From Streptococcus suis (GTDB lineage Bacteria > Bacillota > Bacilli > Lactobacillales > Streptococcaceae): a stretch of 64,000 nucleotides of DNA. The position numbers were made by a program, and so were the translations under genes. The stretch covers positions 1-64,000 of the forward strand of contig NZ_POJD01000204.1 of NCBI RefSeq assembly GCF_002960445.1, read 5' to 3'. The notes beneath the pieces were generated by a model that worked only from the letters and a program-made list of their open reading frames with translations, had not been told where the DNA came from and made no database searches. Position 1 is the first letter of the stretch. Each line of letters begins with the position of its first letter. Below, piece after piece: positions 8,898-18,228 of this stretch.

Positions 8898-9302
8898 TTA
8901 ATCTCGTTTGGTCTTGTCTTTGATCCATTGACTGACATTGGAAAAGGTTTTGCTTTGCTCTGCCTTGCGTTTTTGCTCCTGGACAAACTCTGCAAAACTC
9001 TGCTTGACGCCATCCTTTTGAACCTTGTCCTGCAAGTCTTGCCATTTCTTCTTAAGGTTGCTAGAAGTCCGCTCGTAGTAGGTTTCCAAAATCTCTTCTT
9101 TGGACTTGTAATTGCGGTAGAAGGCATTGCGTGACACACCAGCCTTTCTGACCAACTCGGATACCGAAATCTGTTTGATGTCCTTTTTTTCTAGGAGAAA
9201 TAGCAGAGCTATTTCGATGGATTCTTTGGTCAGTTGATTGGTTTCTTTATTGGATTGATAGAGATTTTTTAAAGAAGTTGGTGAAATCTTACGTTCTGCC
9301 AT
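8898..9302 (-). CDS. Short TetR-like transcriptional regulator
   Basis: 134 aa. The N-terminal ~75 residues form a TetR-type helix-turn-helix with the pattern ISVSELVRKAGVSRNAFYRNY followed by KSKEEIL. Unlike most TetR proteins (~190-220 aa), only ~50 lysine-rich residues follow, so there is little or no ligand-binding domain. It is divergent from degV across ~125 bp, the natural place to look for its operator. It may be a DNA-binding-only regulator or a shortened relic; the reading frame itself is intact. Confidence 0.75.
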   Translation of the reverse strand: MAERKISPTSLKNLYQSNKETNQLTKESIEIALLFLLEKKDIKQISVSELVRKAGVSRNAFYRNYKSKEEILETYYERTSSNLKKKWQDLQDKVQKDGVKQSFAEFVQEQKRKAEQSKTFSNVSQWIKDKTKRD

Positions 9303-9428
9303 AGCTTTCCTTTCCTGACTGTTACATCTGAAAGAAAATGCTTTCAGAAGGACTAGTTTAATGATATAATTGTAAGGAAATAGTCTGCTATTGTCAAATA
9401 AAAAAGTAATACTAGAAATGAGTAGAAC

Positions 9429-10283
9429 ATGAAAAAATGGAAAATCGTTGCAGATTCAGGCTGTGATTATCGTCAGTTAAATAACCTTGCCCCTGATACA
9501 GAATTTGTCAGTGTGCCCTTGACCATTCAGATTGGTGCAGACACCTTTGTTGACCAGGCTGACTTGGACATTGATAAGATGATGGAGGTGATGTACGCCT
9601 CTTCTGAAGCTGCTAGTTCTGCCTGTCCAAGTCCACAGGCCTATCAGACAGCATTTGAGGGAGCGGAAAATGTTGTTGTTATAACCTTGACAGGTGGTTT
9701 GTCAGGTAGTTTCAATGCTGCTCGTGTGGCGCGTGATATGTTTGTCGAGGAACATCCTGAAGTCAATATCCATCTCATTGATAGCCTTTCAGCTGGTGGA
9801 GAAATGGATCTCATTGTTGACGAAATCAACCGTCTGATTGCTACTGGATTGGAGTTTGATGAGCTTGTACAAGCCATCACCGCCTACCAAGAAAATAGTA
9901 AATTGCTCTTTGTCCTTGCCAAGGTTGATAATTTGGTGAAAAATGGTCGTCTCAGCAAATTGCTTGGAACAGTCGTTGGCCTTCTCAATATCCGTATGGT
10001 TGGGGAAGCAAGTAGCGAAGGGAAGCTAGAATTGCTCCAGAAAGCGCGTGGTCATAAGAAATCTGTCACAGCTGCCTTTGATGAGATGAAGAAGGCTGGC
10101 TATAAGGGCGGTCGTATTGTCATGGCCCACCGTAACAATGCTAAATTCTTCCAACAGTTTTCAGACTTGGTCAAGGCTGAATTTGCTAGTGCAATCATCG
10201 AAGAGGTACCGACATCAGGCCTTTGCTCTTTTTATGCAGAAGAAGGCGGTCTTTTGATGGGCTATGAAATAAATTCAAAATAA
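9429..10283 (+). CDS. degV: DegV-family fatty-acid-binding protein
   Basis: 284 aa. DegV (FakB-like) proteins bind a fatty acid and present it to the FakA kinase. Visible signatures are the N-terminal IVADSGCDY, TGGLSGSFNAAR near 85-96 and the C-terminal AEEGGLLMGY. It corresponds to orfZ of the S. suis capsule locus border. Which FakB-type fatty acid it prefers cannot be told. It is preceded by a weak promoter region shared with the divergent TetR-like gene and followed by a strong terminator. Confidence 0.9.
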   Translation: MKKWKIVADSGCDYRQLNNLAPDTEFVSVPLTIQIGADTFVDQADLDIDKMMEVMYASSEAASSACPSPQAYQTAFEGAENVVVITLTGGLSGSFNAARVARDMFVEEHPEVNIHLIDSLSAGGEMDLIVDEINRLIATGLEFDELVQAITAYQENSKLLFVLAKVDNLVKNGRLSKLLGTVVGLLNIRMVGEASSEGKLELLQKARGHKKSVTAAFDEMKKAGYKGGRIVMAHRNNAKFFQQFSDLVKAEFASAIIEEVPTSGLCSFYAEEGGLLMGYEINSK

Positions 10284-10313
10284 GAGTTCATTTTGAAAAT
10301 GACTTAGATACAA

Positions 10314-10352
10314 GAAAGGTCCTCAAGCTACAGGTTTGAGGACCTTTGTTTC
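10314..10352. terminator. Terminator of degV
   Basis: AAAGGTCCTCAA pairs with TTGAGGACCTTT (12 bp) around a 9-nt loop and is followed by T-rich sequence. It is the strongest hairpin in this stretch. Confidence 0.85.
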
Positions 10353-10396
10353 GCAATACAGTATAGCTAGTAGGGGATCTATTTCAAATGTTGTCC

Positions 10397-11656
10397 TCAC
10401 ATTGTCATTTTCTTTAAGAATGTTTCCAGTCTTGTCTTAAAATCACTAGTGTACTGGATTTGTAGAAAATCAAGGTCCTCTCCAGAAAAGAAGGCGGCTC
10501 CTTCAAGTTGTTTCTCTATAAATGGACTGACCTGACCTTTTTTCAGCTGGAAGGTCACGCTTCCTTTGGAAATGCGATAGGGAATATTTAGTGAAGTTTC
10601 GTCCATATTGGTCTTTATATCTAATTTTTGGGCATGATGAACCTGATGGAGATTTTGGGTATTACGGGCAAACATTCCATTGTCGATATAGAGGGAAAGG
10701 GCCTTCTGCATGATGAGGTTGGTATCGTAGTCAATCAAACTCTTATGTTTAATAAAAGCAGGCTTCAACTGCTGGGGCAGACTGATGGCACCAATCCGAA
10801 GGGCTGGAAAGAGTGTAGGGGTAAAGGATTTGATATAGATGACCAGATTATCGGTGTCTAGATAGTGGAGGGGCAGGCTTCTGCTAGAATCAAAATCTGC
10901 CAGATAATCATCTTCGATAATGTAGACCCCGTATTTCTTAGCTAGCTTCAGAATAGCAGTCTTACTTGCTGTATCATAGGTACTTCCCAGAGGATTGTGC
11001 AGACGGGGAATGGTGTAGAAGAATTTAATTTTTCCAGTTTGAAAGATTTTTTCCAGCTTGACCAGGTCAATGCCATCAAAATCCCGTTCAATTGTCTGAT
11101 AGGGGATAGCTTGGTGTTGCATCAACTCAACCATCCTGGAATAAGTTGGATTTTCTAGCAATATTTCAGTTTTCTCAGGCCCGAAATCCATCTGGGTTAA
11201 GATATAGAGGGCCTGTTGACTACCAGCTGTAATAACCAGTTGGTCTTTTTTTGTGTAGACATGATAGTTCATCAAGAGTTGTTGGACAGAGGAGATTAAC
11301 TCTGCCAGCCCTTCTTGCTGATGGTAGTAGTTAAACAGATAGTTCTCCCGCCCAATCAGACTTTCATGTAGGCATACTCGAAAATCCTCATAAGGCAGCT
11401 CCTGAAAATCCGCAGGGTCAAGTTCAAGCACTCGATTTTTAGAATCTTGATCTTCTAACACATAATAGCCACTTTTTTCTACGGCATATATTTTATTTTT
11501 GTATTTTAGTTCCAACATGGCCTTCTGAACAGTGTCCTTACTGCACTGGTAGTTCTGACTGAGCTGTCGAATAGAGGGCAGTTTTTCACCACGTTTAAAC
11601 TGATTGTTTTCAATCCCCTCTAAGATATCCTGGATAATTCGCTGGTACTTATCCAT
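10397..11656 (-). CDS. MocR-type regulator (GntR HTH plus aminotransferase domain)
   Basis: 419 aa. The N-terminal winged helix (~1-70) shows KLPSIRQLSQNYQCSKDTVQKAM, typical of GntR. The rest is a fold-type I aminotransferase domain: AGSQQALYI near 150, ENPTYSRM near 175, EDDYLADF near 250, and the PLP lysine expected in YIKSFTPTLFPALRIG near 280. This is the MocR/PdxR architecture, in which PLP or an amino compound modulates DNA binding. It is the orfY homologue of the capsule border, divergent from yaaA across ~120 bp. Confidence 0.85.
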   Translation of the reverse strand: MDKYQRIIQDILEGIENNQFKRGEKLPSIRQLSQNYQCSKDTVQKAMLELKYKNKIYAVEKSGYYVLEDQDSKNRVLELDPADFQELPYEDFRVCLHESLIGRENYLFNYYHQQEGLAELISSVQQLLMNYHVYTKKDQLVITAGSQQALYILTQMDFGPEKTEILLENPTYSRMVELMQHQAIPYQTIERDFDGIDLVKLEKIFQTGKIKFFYTIPRLHNPLGSTYDTASKTAILKLAKKYGVYIIEDDYLADFDSSRSLPLHYLDTDNLVIYIKSFTPTLFPALRIGAISLPQQLKPAFIKHKSLIDYDTNLIMQKALSLYIDNGMFARNTQNLHQVHHAQKLDIKTNMDETSLNIPYRISKGSVTFQLKKGQVSPFIEKQLEGAAFFSGEDLDFLQIQYTSDFKTRLETFLKKMTM

Positions 11657-11763
11657 TGTAACTGTCCCCCTACAGAAATAATTAAGACTAGTATAAGGTA
11701 ATTTTTTTGGAAAAACAAGGTCGAGCCAGATGATTTACTTTGAGAAGTCAAGTAGTTATATGG

Positions 11764-11776
11764 TATAATGAGGGAA
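11764..11776 (+). promoter_or_regulatory. Extended -10 promoter abutting the yaaA start
   Basis: TGGTATAAT (TATAAT 11764-11769) is followed after 6 nt by ATG 11776. Transcription should start on or next to the start codon, which predicts a leaderless mRNA. Confidence 0.55.
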
Positions 11777-12501
11777 TGAAAATCATTATTCCTAACGCCA
11801 AAGAACTAAATACCAATCTGGATAATCAGGCCTTTCAAACCCTGTCTGATACTAGCACATCGGTCCTAGAGGTTATTGGTCAATATAGCCTGGAGGAGCT
11901 GGCTAGTTTATATAAATTATCCGAGGACAAGGCCCAGTTAGAACTGGATCGATGGCAGAGGATTAGGCAAGGTCAAGCCAAGTCTTACCCGGCCTGGCAA
12001 CTATATGATGGCCTTATGTATCGTTACATGACTAGAAGGGACCTGACAGCAGAAGAGGAGAACTATCACAAGAAGCATGTACGGGTGGCAACCGCCTTAT
12101 ATGGTCTCATTTCTCCATTTGAACTAATTTCACCCCATCGTCTTGACTTTCAGGGAAATTTAAAGATTGGTAAACAATCTTTAAAACAATACTGGCGTCC
12201 CTATTATGATGCAGAGGTGATTGATGAAGATGTCCTGCTCTCACTTGCTTCGTCAGAGTTTGAACAAGTCTTTTCACCAAAAGTTCAGGAAAAATTGGTC
12301 AAGGTTATTTTCAAGGAAGAGAAAAATGGTCAGCTAAAAGTCCATTCCACCATTTCCAAAAAAGGTCGTGGCCGGATGCTTTCGTGGTTGGCTAAACACA
12401 ATATTCAAAATCCAGAAGAAATAAAAGGATTTGATGTCGATGGTTTTCACTACTGTCCAGAACAATCTACGTACCAGACCATCGTCTTCAAACGACCTTA
12501 A
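11776..12501 (+). CDS. yaaA: Peroxide stress protein YaaA
   Basis: 241 aa, cytosolic YaaA/UPF0246 family, linked in E. coli to lowering free iron under peroxide stress. Family features include the N-terminal MKIIIPNAKEL, the YPAWQLYDGLMYR region near 75, LYGLISPFELISPHRL near 105-120 and KGRGRMLSWL near 205. An upstream in-frame ATG would have to lie ahead of the promoter, so ATG 11776 is the start. This is orfX of the capsule border, transcribed towards wzg and separated from it by a terminator. Confidence 0.9.
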   Translation: MKIIIPNAKELNTNLDNQAFQTLSDTSTSVLEVIGQYSLEELASLYKLSEDKAQLELDRWQRIRQGQAKSYPAWQLYDGLMYRYMTRRDLTAEEENYHKKHVRVATALYGLISPFELISPHRLDFQGNLKIGKQSLKQYWRPYYDAEVIDEDVLLSLASSEFEQVFSPKVQEKLVKVIFKEEKNGQLKVHSTISKKGRGRMLSWLAKHNIQNPEEIKGFDVDGFHYCPEQSTYQTIVFKRP

Positions 12502-12518
12502 TAAGATAGATGTAAAAT

Positions 12519-12550
12519 AACGCTTTCTCCATGCAGTAGAGCGTTTTCTT
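12519..12550 (+). terminator. Terminator of yaaA
   Basis: AACGCT (12519-12524) pairs with AGCGTT (12540-12545), followed by TTCTTT. It separates yaaA from the capsule promoter. Confidence 0.65.
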
Positions 12551-12584
12551 TGGTAGTAACTAGGTAGATATTCTTGGAAGTATG

Positions 12585-12593
12585 TGTTATAAT
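12585..12593 (+). promoter_or_regulatory. Capsule operon promoter
   Basis: The extended -10 element TGTTATAAT lies ~30 nt ahead of wzg. No good -35 hexamer is seen. It is the only clear promoter before the wzg-wzd-wze-wzh block, whose genes follow each other with short gaps. Confidence 0.6.
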
Positions 12594-12624
12594 GAGAAGA
12601 ATACTATTGGAAGAAAGGTTAGTT

Positions 12625-14064
12625 ATGAAGAAGAGAAGTGGTCGAAAGAAGCCCACAATACTCCGAATGGTCAATTGGGGCTTGTGGGTTGCCTATCTAA
12701 TGTTCCTGTGCCTGTTTTTATTTAGTATGTATCGATACCAAATCTTAAATTTTAGGTATTTGAACCATATCGTTACAGGTGTAAGTATTGGACTAGCACT
12801 TTTCACTGTTTGGTTGATATGGTGCAAGAAATTGCCAATTTTCACAACAGTTGTTCTCCTCCTTTCGCTACTTGTCACCTCAGCTGGTGTCTATGGTATG
12901 CGAGAGGTAGTTGATTTTTCTAGCAAGCTGAATTCAAATGCTTCCTTTTCAGAATATGAAATGAGTATTGTGGTCCCGGCAAGTAGTGATATCAGTGATA
13001 TTAGTCAGCTAACCAGTTTGCTGGCTCCGTCTGAATATGATCAGGACAATGTTTCAGCCCTATTGCAGGATGTATCTACGACCAAATCGGTTCAGTTGGC
13101 AACTATGCCGACCAGTTCTTACTTGTCTGCCTATCAAGCTATGATGAATGGCGAAAGTCAGGCTATGGTCTTAAACGGAGTTTTCACAAATATTCTGGAA
13201 AGCGAAGACCCAGATTTTTCTTCCAAAGTGAAGAAAATCTACAGTTTTAAAATGACTAAGCCAGTGGAAAAGGCTGTAGAACAGGCTAGCGGAGATAGCT
13301 TCAACATCTATATAAGCGGTATTGACACCTATGGTTCCATCTCATCGGTATCTCGTTCAGATGTCAATATTATCATGACCATCAATCGTGCGACCCATAA
13401 GATATTATTAACAACGACACCAAGGGATTCCTATGTTGCTATTGCGGATGGTGGTCAAAACCAGTATGATAAATTGACCCATGCGGGAATTTACGGGGTA
13501 AATGCTTCTGTCCACACCTTAGAAAATCTCTATGGCATTGATATTAGCAACTATATTCGACTAAACTTCACCTCCTTCCTCCAACTGATAGACTTGGTTG
13601 GTGGGGTAGATGTCCAAAATGAACAAGAATTTACAAGTGGTGGACATCACTTTCCTCTAGGAACGGTTCATTTGGATGCCGAGCGCGCCTTAATTTTTGT
13701 TCGTGAACGCTATTCTTTAGCCAATGGAGATAACGACCGCGGTAAGAACCAGGAGAAGGTTATCGCTGCTTTGATCAAGAAACTTAGTTCGCCAGAGAAT
13801 TTAGGTAACTATCAGGCTATTCTGAAAGGTTTGGAAGGTTCTATTCAGACAGACCTCAGCTTAGAAACAATTATGGATTTGGTCAATAGACAATTGGAAT
13901 CTGGGACACAGTTTACAGTCGAGTCTCAAGCCTTGACTGGTTCAGGACGTATGGATTTGCCATCTTATGCTATGCCAGGTTCCCAACTCTATATGATGGA
14001 AATTAACCAAGATAGTTTGAACCAAGTGAAATCAGCTATTCAAACTGTTTTGGATGGGCAATAA
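12625..14064 (+). CDS. wzg: LytR-CpsA-Psr family protein Wzg
   Basis: 479 aa. LCP enzymes attach undecaprenyl-linked capsule to peptidoglycan outside the membrane. Three predicted N-terminal membrane helices (residues ~10-95) precede an accessory DNA_PPF-like region and the LCP domain (~215-370). Conserved LCP residues are in TTPRDSYV, the [18 protein letters not shown] segment and [12 protein letters not shown], with [15 protein letters not shown] near 375-390. The start at 12625 has GAAAGG upstream. It is the first gene of the capsule operon (cps2A equivalent). Confidence 0.93.
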   Translation: MKKRSGRKKPTILRMVNWGLWVAYLMFLCLFLFSMYRYQILNFRYLNHIVTGVSIGLALFTVWLIWCKKLPIFTTVVLLLSLLVTSAGVYGMREVVDFSSKLNSNASFSEYEMSIVVPASSDISDISQLTSLLAPSEYDQDNVSALLQDVSTTKSVQLATMPTSSYLSAYQAMMNGESQAMVLNGVFTNILESEDPDFSSKVKKIYSFKMTKPVEKAVEQASGDSFNIYISGIDTYGSISSVSRSDVNIIMTINRATHKILLTTTPRDSYVAIADGGQNQYDKLTHAGIYGVNASVHTLENLYGIDISNYIRLNFTSFLQLIDLVGGVDVQNEQEFTSGGHHFPLGTVHLDAERALIFVRERYSLANGDNDRGKNQEKVIAALIKKLSSPENLGNYQAILKGLEGSIQTDLSLETIMDLVNRQLESGTQFTVESQALTGSGRMDLPSYAMPGSQLYMMEINQDSLNQVKSAIQTVLDGQ

Positions 14065-14082
14065 AAAACAATAGGAGAAGTT

Positions 14083-14772
14083 ATGAATAATCAAGAAGTA
14101 AATGCAATTGAAATTGATGTGCTGTTTTTGTTAAAAACAATTTGGAGAAAGAAAATCCTCATCTTCCTAACCGCAATGATTGGGGCAGGAGCTGCCTTCG
14201 TCTATAGTGCATTTTTGGTTACTCCTCAATATGATTCCACAACACGAATCTATGTAGTTAGCAAAAATGTGGAGGCTGGTGTTGGATTAACCAACCAAGA
14301 CCTCCAAGCAGGTACCTACCTGGTAAAAGACTATAAAGAAATTATTCTTTCACAAGATGTTTTAGCACTCGTGTCATCTGATTTGAATCTTTCGGAAAAT
14401 TTGAAGGAAAAGGTAACTGTCTCTATCCCAGTTGATACTCGTATTGTTTCGATTACTGTTCGAGATGCTGATCCGAATAAAGCGTCGCGTATTGCTAATA
14501 GTTTGCGGGCTGTTGCAGCGCAGAAGATTATAGATGTTACCAAGGTTAATGATGTCACAACTTTGGAAGAAGCTGTACCAGCAGAAGAGCCCTCAACGCC
14601 ACTTACTGAGAGAAATATTGCGATTGGCTTGGTAGCAGGTGCCTTTCTTGCCATTGCCCTGGTCCTTGTCGTAGAAATTTTAGATGATCGTGTGAAGAGA
14701 CCACAAGATGTTGAAGAAGTATTAGGTATGCCACTCCTGGGTGTGGTACCAGATTCTAAGAAATTGAAATAG
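14083..14772 (+). CDS. wzd: Capsule chain-length regulator Wzd
   Basis: 229 aa. Polysaccharide co-polymerase of the Wzz type and membrane activator of the Wze kinase. Two membrane helices (~23-45 and ~175-197) flank the extracellular loop. The conserved PxxP-type stretch [13 protein letters not shown] precedes the second helix, and the cytoplasmic tail ends [16 protein letters not shown] ribosome binding site, ATAGGAGAAG, is seen. wze follows after 9 bp. Equivalent to cps2B in S. suis serotype 2. Confidence 0.93.
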   Translation: MNNQEVNAIEIDVLFLLKTIWRKKILIFLTAMIGAGAAFVYSAFLVTPQYDSTTRIYVVSKNVEAGVGLTNQDLQAGTYLVKDYKEIILSQDVLALVSSDLNLSENLKEKVTVSIPVDTRIVSITVRDADPNKASRIANSLRAVAAQKIIDVTKVNDVTTLEEAVPAEEPSTPLTERNIAIGLVAGAFLAIALVLVVEILDDRVKRPQDVEEVLGMPLLGVVPDSKKLK

Positions 14773-14781
14773 GAGAACAAT

Positions 14782-15477
14782 ATGGCAACTTTAGAAATTG
14801 CGCGTACGAAAAAAGAACTTGTTAAAAAAACAGAAGAATATTTCAATGCTATTCGGACAAATATCCAATTGAGCGGTTCAGACATCAAGGTAGTTGGTAT
14901 TACTTCAGTACAATCCAATGAAGGAAAAAGTACGACAGCAGCTAGTTTGGCAATTGCCTATGCTCGCTCAGGTTATAAAACGGTTCTTCTTGACGCAGAT
15001 ATTCGAAATTCAGTTATGTCTGGTTTCTTCAAGCCAACAACAAAAATTACAGGCTTGACAGACTATCTGGCTGGAACGACAGATTTATCACAGGGCTTGT
15101 GTGATACTGATATCCAAAATTTGACTGTTATTGAGTCTGGAAAAATTTCTCCAAACCCTACTGCCCTCTTGCAGAGTAAGCATTTTGAAAACTTGGTTGC
15201 GACCCTCCGTCGCTATTACGACTACGTTATCGTAGACTGCCCACCTTTAGGAATGGTTATCGACGCGGCTATTATTGCCCAACGCTGTGATGCTATGGCG
15301 GTTGTCGTGGAATCTGGTAATATCAAGCGTTCAGCTGTCAAAAAGGTAAAAGAGCAGTTGGAACAAACCGGGACAGCCTTCCTTGGTGTCATTTTGAACA
15401 AATATGATGTGACAACCGAAAAATATGGTGATTATGGTAATTACGGAAATTATGGTAATTACGGGAAGAAAGCCTAA
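14782..15477 (+). CDS. wze: Capsule tyrosine autokinase Wze
   Basis: 231 aa BY-kinase. Walker A is SNEGKSTTAASLA (~residue 45), Walker A' VLLDADIR (~72) and Walker B VIVDCPPLGM (~152). The C-terminus is a tyrosine cluster, five Y residues spaced three apart (YGDYGNYGNYGNYG), the autophosphorylation tail that controls capsule assembly with Wzd and Wzh. The tail is encoded by near-perfect 9-bp tandem repeats (15424-15468) and so could change length by slippage. Equivalent to cps2C. Confidence 0.95.
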   Translation: MATLEIARTKKELVKKTEEYFNAIRTNIQLSGSDIKVVGITSVQSNEGKSTTAASLAIAYARSGYKTVLLDADIRNSVMSGFFKPTTKITGLTDYLAGTTDLSQGLCDTDIQNLTVIESGKISPNPTALLQSKHFENLVATLRRYYDYVIVDCPPLGMVIDAAIIAQRCDAMAVVVESGNIKRSAVKKVKEQLEQTGTAFLGVILNKYDVTTEKYGDYGNYGNYGNYGKKA

Positions 15478-15518
15478 GGTAGTAAAGATATATCATCAAT
15501 AAGAGAGGGACTTGAGAG

Positions 15519-16250
15519 ATGATTGATATTCATTCGCATGTAATCTTTGGTGTGGATGATGGTCCAAATAGTATAGAGGAGAGCTTGGCCTTGATTGGTC
15601 ATGCTCACCGTCAAGGAGCGCGCTTTATCGTAGCAACCTCCCATAGACGCAAAGGCATGTTTGAAACACCTGAAAAAGTGATCATGGCCAATTTTCTTCA
15701 ACTAAAAGAGGCGGTGAAGGAATCCTACCCGGAAGTTCGTCTGTTTTACGGGGCAGAAATCTACTTTAGCCATGATATTTTGGAGAAATTGGAAAAGAAA
15801 AAACTACCAACTATCAATGGTTCACGCTACGTCTTACTAGAATTTAGTATGAAAACTCCTTGGAAGGACATTCAAGAGGCCGTTCATGAGGTGATGTTAT
15901 TAGGAGTAACACCCTTACTCGCCCATATTGAACGCTACGATGCTCTGGCTTACAAGGCTGAGCGTGTAGAGGAGCTGATCGACAAAGGATGTTACATGCA
16001 AGTTAATAGTAGCCATGTTTTGAAACCAGGATTAATTGGTGATAAGTCTAAAGAGTTTAAGAAACGTGTTCAGTACTTCTTAGAAAGAGACCTTGTTCAC
16101 TGCGTTGCAAGTGATATGCACAATACTACAACACGTCCACCATTTATGAAAGATGCTTATCAGCTGGTTGCCGAAGAATATGGCCAAGATAAAGCAAAAG
16201 CCTTGTTTAAGAAAAATCCGCTAATGTTATTAAAAAATCAGGTCTTGTAG
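15519..16250 (+). CDS. wzh: Capsule tyrosine phosphatase Wzh (PHP family)
   Basis: 243 aa metal-dependent protein-tyrosine phosphatase that dephosphorylates Wze. PHP metal ligands are in the N-terminal MIDIHSHVIFGVDDGP, ATSHRRKGMF (~45), LLAHIERYD (~138) and VASDMHN (~200). Fourth gene of the conserved capsule head, equivalent to cps2D, with a purine-rich ribosome binding site (GAGAGGGA). From the next gene onward the base composition is markedly more AT-rich, as expected where serotype-specific genes begin. Confidence 0.93.
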   Translation: MIDIHSHVIFGVDDGPNSIEESLALIGHAHRQGARFIVATSHRRKGMFETPEKVIMANFLQLKEAVKESYPEVRLFYGAEIYFSHDILEKLEKKKLPTINGSRYVLLEFSMKTPWKDIQEAVHEVMLLGVTPLLAHIERYDALAYKAERVEELIDKGCYMQVNSSHVLKPGLIGDKSKEFKKRVQYFLERDLVHCVASDMHNTTTRPPFMKDAYQLVAEEYGQDKAKALFKKNPLMLLKNQVL

Positions 16251-16279
16251 GCTGTTTGTACTAGATTGTGGAGAAGAAA

Positions 16280-18106
16280 ATGGATTTAGGAACTGTTACT
16301 GACAAACTTTTGGAGAGAAACAGTAAAAGATTAATACTAATGTTTATGGATAGCTGCTTAATCATCCTATCCATGATCATAAGTAGATTATTTTTAGATA
16401 TTATTGTAGATATTTCGGACGATAGATTTTACTTAGCAGTTTTATTTATTCTTATCTTCTATCTAATAATATCCGTTAGATTAAAAGTGTTTTCACTAAT
16501 AACAAGATACACTGGTTATCAAAGTTTTATTAAAATTGGCCTGAGCTTATTTTCAGCCCACGTTATTTTTTTGATACTTTCAATAATCATCTGGCAAACC
16601 TTTAGCTATCGATTTATTTTAGTATCAATCGTTCTATCATTTGTCATGCTGATCACTCCACGTATCATTTGGAAGGTGATGCATGACACGAAGAAAAACG
16701 CGCTTCATAAGGCGGATAGTTCTTTGCGAATTCTTGTTGTGGGTGCAGGAGACGGAGGAAATATCTTTATCAATACCGTTAAAGATAGAAAGTTGAACTT
16801 TGAAATTGTGGGTATTGTTGATCGAGATCCAAATAAACTGGGGACTTTTATTCGCAATGTCAAGGTTTTAGGAAATCGAAATGACATACCTCGATTGGTT
16901 GAAGAGTTGGCTGTTGATCAAGTAACAATAGCTATTCCGTCTTTAAATGGTAAGGAAAGAGAAAAAGTTGTTGAGATCTGCAATAGCATAGGTGTAAAAG
17001 TCAATAATATGCCAAGTATTGAGGATATACTGGCAGGTAATATGTCCGTCAGTGCTTTTCAGGAAATTGATGTGGCAGACCTTCTAGGCCGTCCAGAAGT
17101 TGAGTTGGACCAAGAAGAACTGAATCACTACTTTGAGGGGAAAACGATTCTTGTTACAGGGGCTGGAGGCTCTATTGGTTCAGAATTGTGTCGTCAGATT
17201 GTCAAGTTTTCACCTAAGAGATTGCTTTTGCTGGGACATGGAGAAAATTCTATTTATCTCATTCATCGTGAGTTATCTGGAAAATACCAAGACAAGCTCG
17301 AACTCATCCCTCTTATAGCGGATATTCAAGACAGAGATTTATTATTTGAAATCATGGCTGAATATAAACCGGATCTTGTTTATCATGCTGCAGCTCATAA
17401 GCATGTTCCATTGATGGAATATAACCCACATGAAGCAGTAAAGAATAATATTTTTGGGACAAAGAATGTGGCTGAGGCAGCCAAAGCAGCTAGGGTTGAA
17501 AAATTTGTCATGGTTTCGACCGATAAGGCAGTCAATCCACCAAATGTTATGGGGGCGACTAAGCGGGTAGCAGAAATGATTGTTACTAGCCTGAATGAAC
17601 CTGGACAAACACAATTTGCTGCAGTACGTTTTGGAAATGTCCTAGGTAGTCGTGGAAGTGTTGTGCCTCTGTTTAAGGAACAAATCAAAAAAGGTGGTCC
17701 GGTTACAGTTACAGACTTTAGGATGACACGCTATTTCATGACGATTCCAGAAGCCAGTCGTTTGGTTATCCAAGCTGGACATTTGGCAAAAGGTGGTGAA
17801 ATCTTTGTCCTGGATATGGGTGAACCTGTGCAAATTTTAGAACTGGCTCGGAAGGTCATCCTATTGAGTGGGCATACAGAGGAAGAAATCGGAATTATTG
17901 AAACAGGGATTCGTCCAGGTGAGAAGCTTTATGAGGAATTGTTATCAACAGAAGAGCGTGTCAGCGAACAAATCCATGAAAAGATTTTCGTAGGTCGTGT
18001 AACCAATAAAGCAGATGAGGTGGTTCAAACTTTTATTGATAGTCTATTATCAAAAGATAAGATTGAATTAAGAAACGTCTTGCTTGAATTTGCTAAGCAA
18101 GAATAG
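16280..18106 (+). CDS. CapD/FlaA1-type UDP-sugar 4,6-dehydratase (membrane form)
   Basis: 608 aa. The N-terminus has four predicted membrane helices (~20-140), then a CoA-binding-like Rossmann segment with VVGAGDGG (~150), then the catalytic SDR domain: TGAGGSIGSELCRQI (~295) and STDKAVNPPNVMGATKR (~420). The position usually held by the SDR tyrosine is Met (VMGATK), as in the WbpM/CapD class. Members convert UDP-GlcNAc to the 4-keto-6-deoxy sugar. With the reductase at 19223 it probably supplies UDP-QuiNAc or UDP-FucNAc. Start chosen at ATG 16280 behind GGAGAAG; an upstream GTG (16268) is possible. Confidence 0.88.
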   Translation: MDLGTVTDKLLERNSKRLILMFMDSCLIILSMIISRLFLDIIVDISDDRFYLAVLFILIFYLIISVRLKVFSLITRYTGYQSFIKIGLSLFSAHVIFLILSIIIWQTFSYRFILVSIVLSFVMLITPRIIWKVMHDTKKNALHKADSSLRILVVGAGDGGNIFINTVKDRKLNFEIVGIVDRDPNKLGTFIRNVKVLGNRNDIPRLVEELAVDQVTIAIPSLNGKEREKVVEICNSIGVKVNNMPSIEDILAGNMSVSAFQEIDVADLLGRPEVELDQEELNHYFEGKTILVTGAGGSIGSELCRQIVKFSPKRLLLLGHGENSIYLIHRELSGKYQDKLELIPLIADIQDRDLLFEIMAEYKPDLVYHAAAHKHVPLMEYNPHEAVKNNIFGTKNVAEAAKAARVEKFVMVSTDKAVNPPNVMGATKRVAEMIVTSLNEPGQTQFAAVRFGNVLGSRGSVVPLFKEQIKKGGPVTVTDFRMTRYFMTIPEASRLVIQAGHLAKGGEIFVLDMGEPVQILELARKVILLSGHTEEEIGIIETGIRPGEKLYEELLSTEERVSEQIHEKIFVGRVTNKADEVVQTFIDSLLSKDKIELRNVLLEFAKQE

Positions 18107-18228
18107 AAGAAAGTAAAAGTTATTTTTACTTTCCTAGAGTTTAAATAATATTTAGATTCTAGGAAGGTTGGAATACTTTCCTAAGGTAAGATATGTTAGA
18201 TCATAGATTATTAGATGAAAAGAATTAA

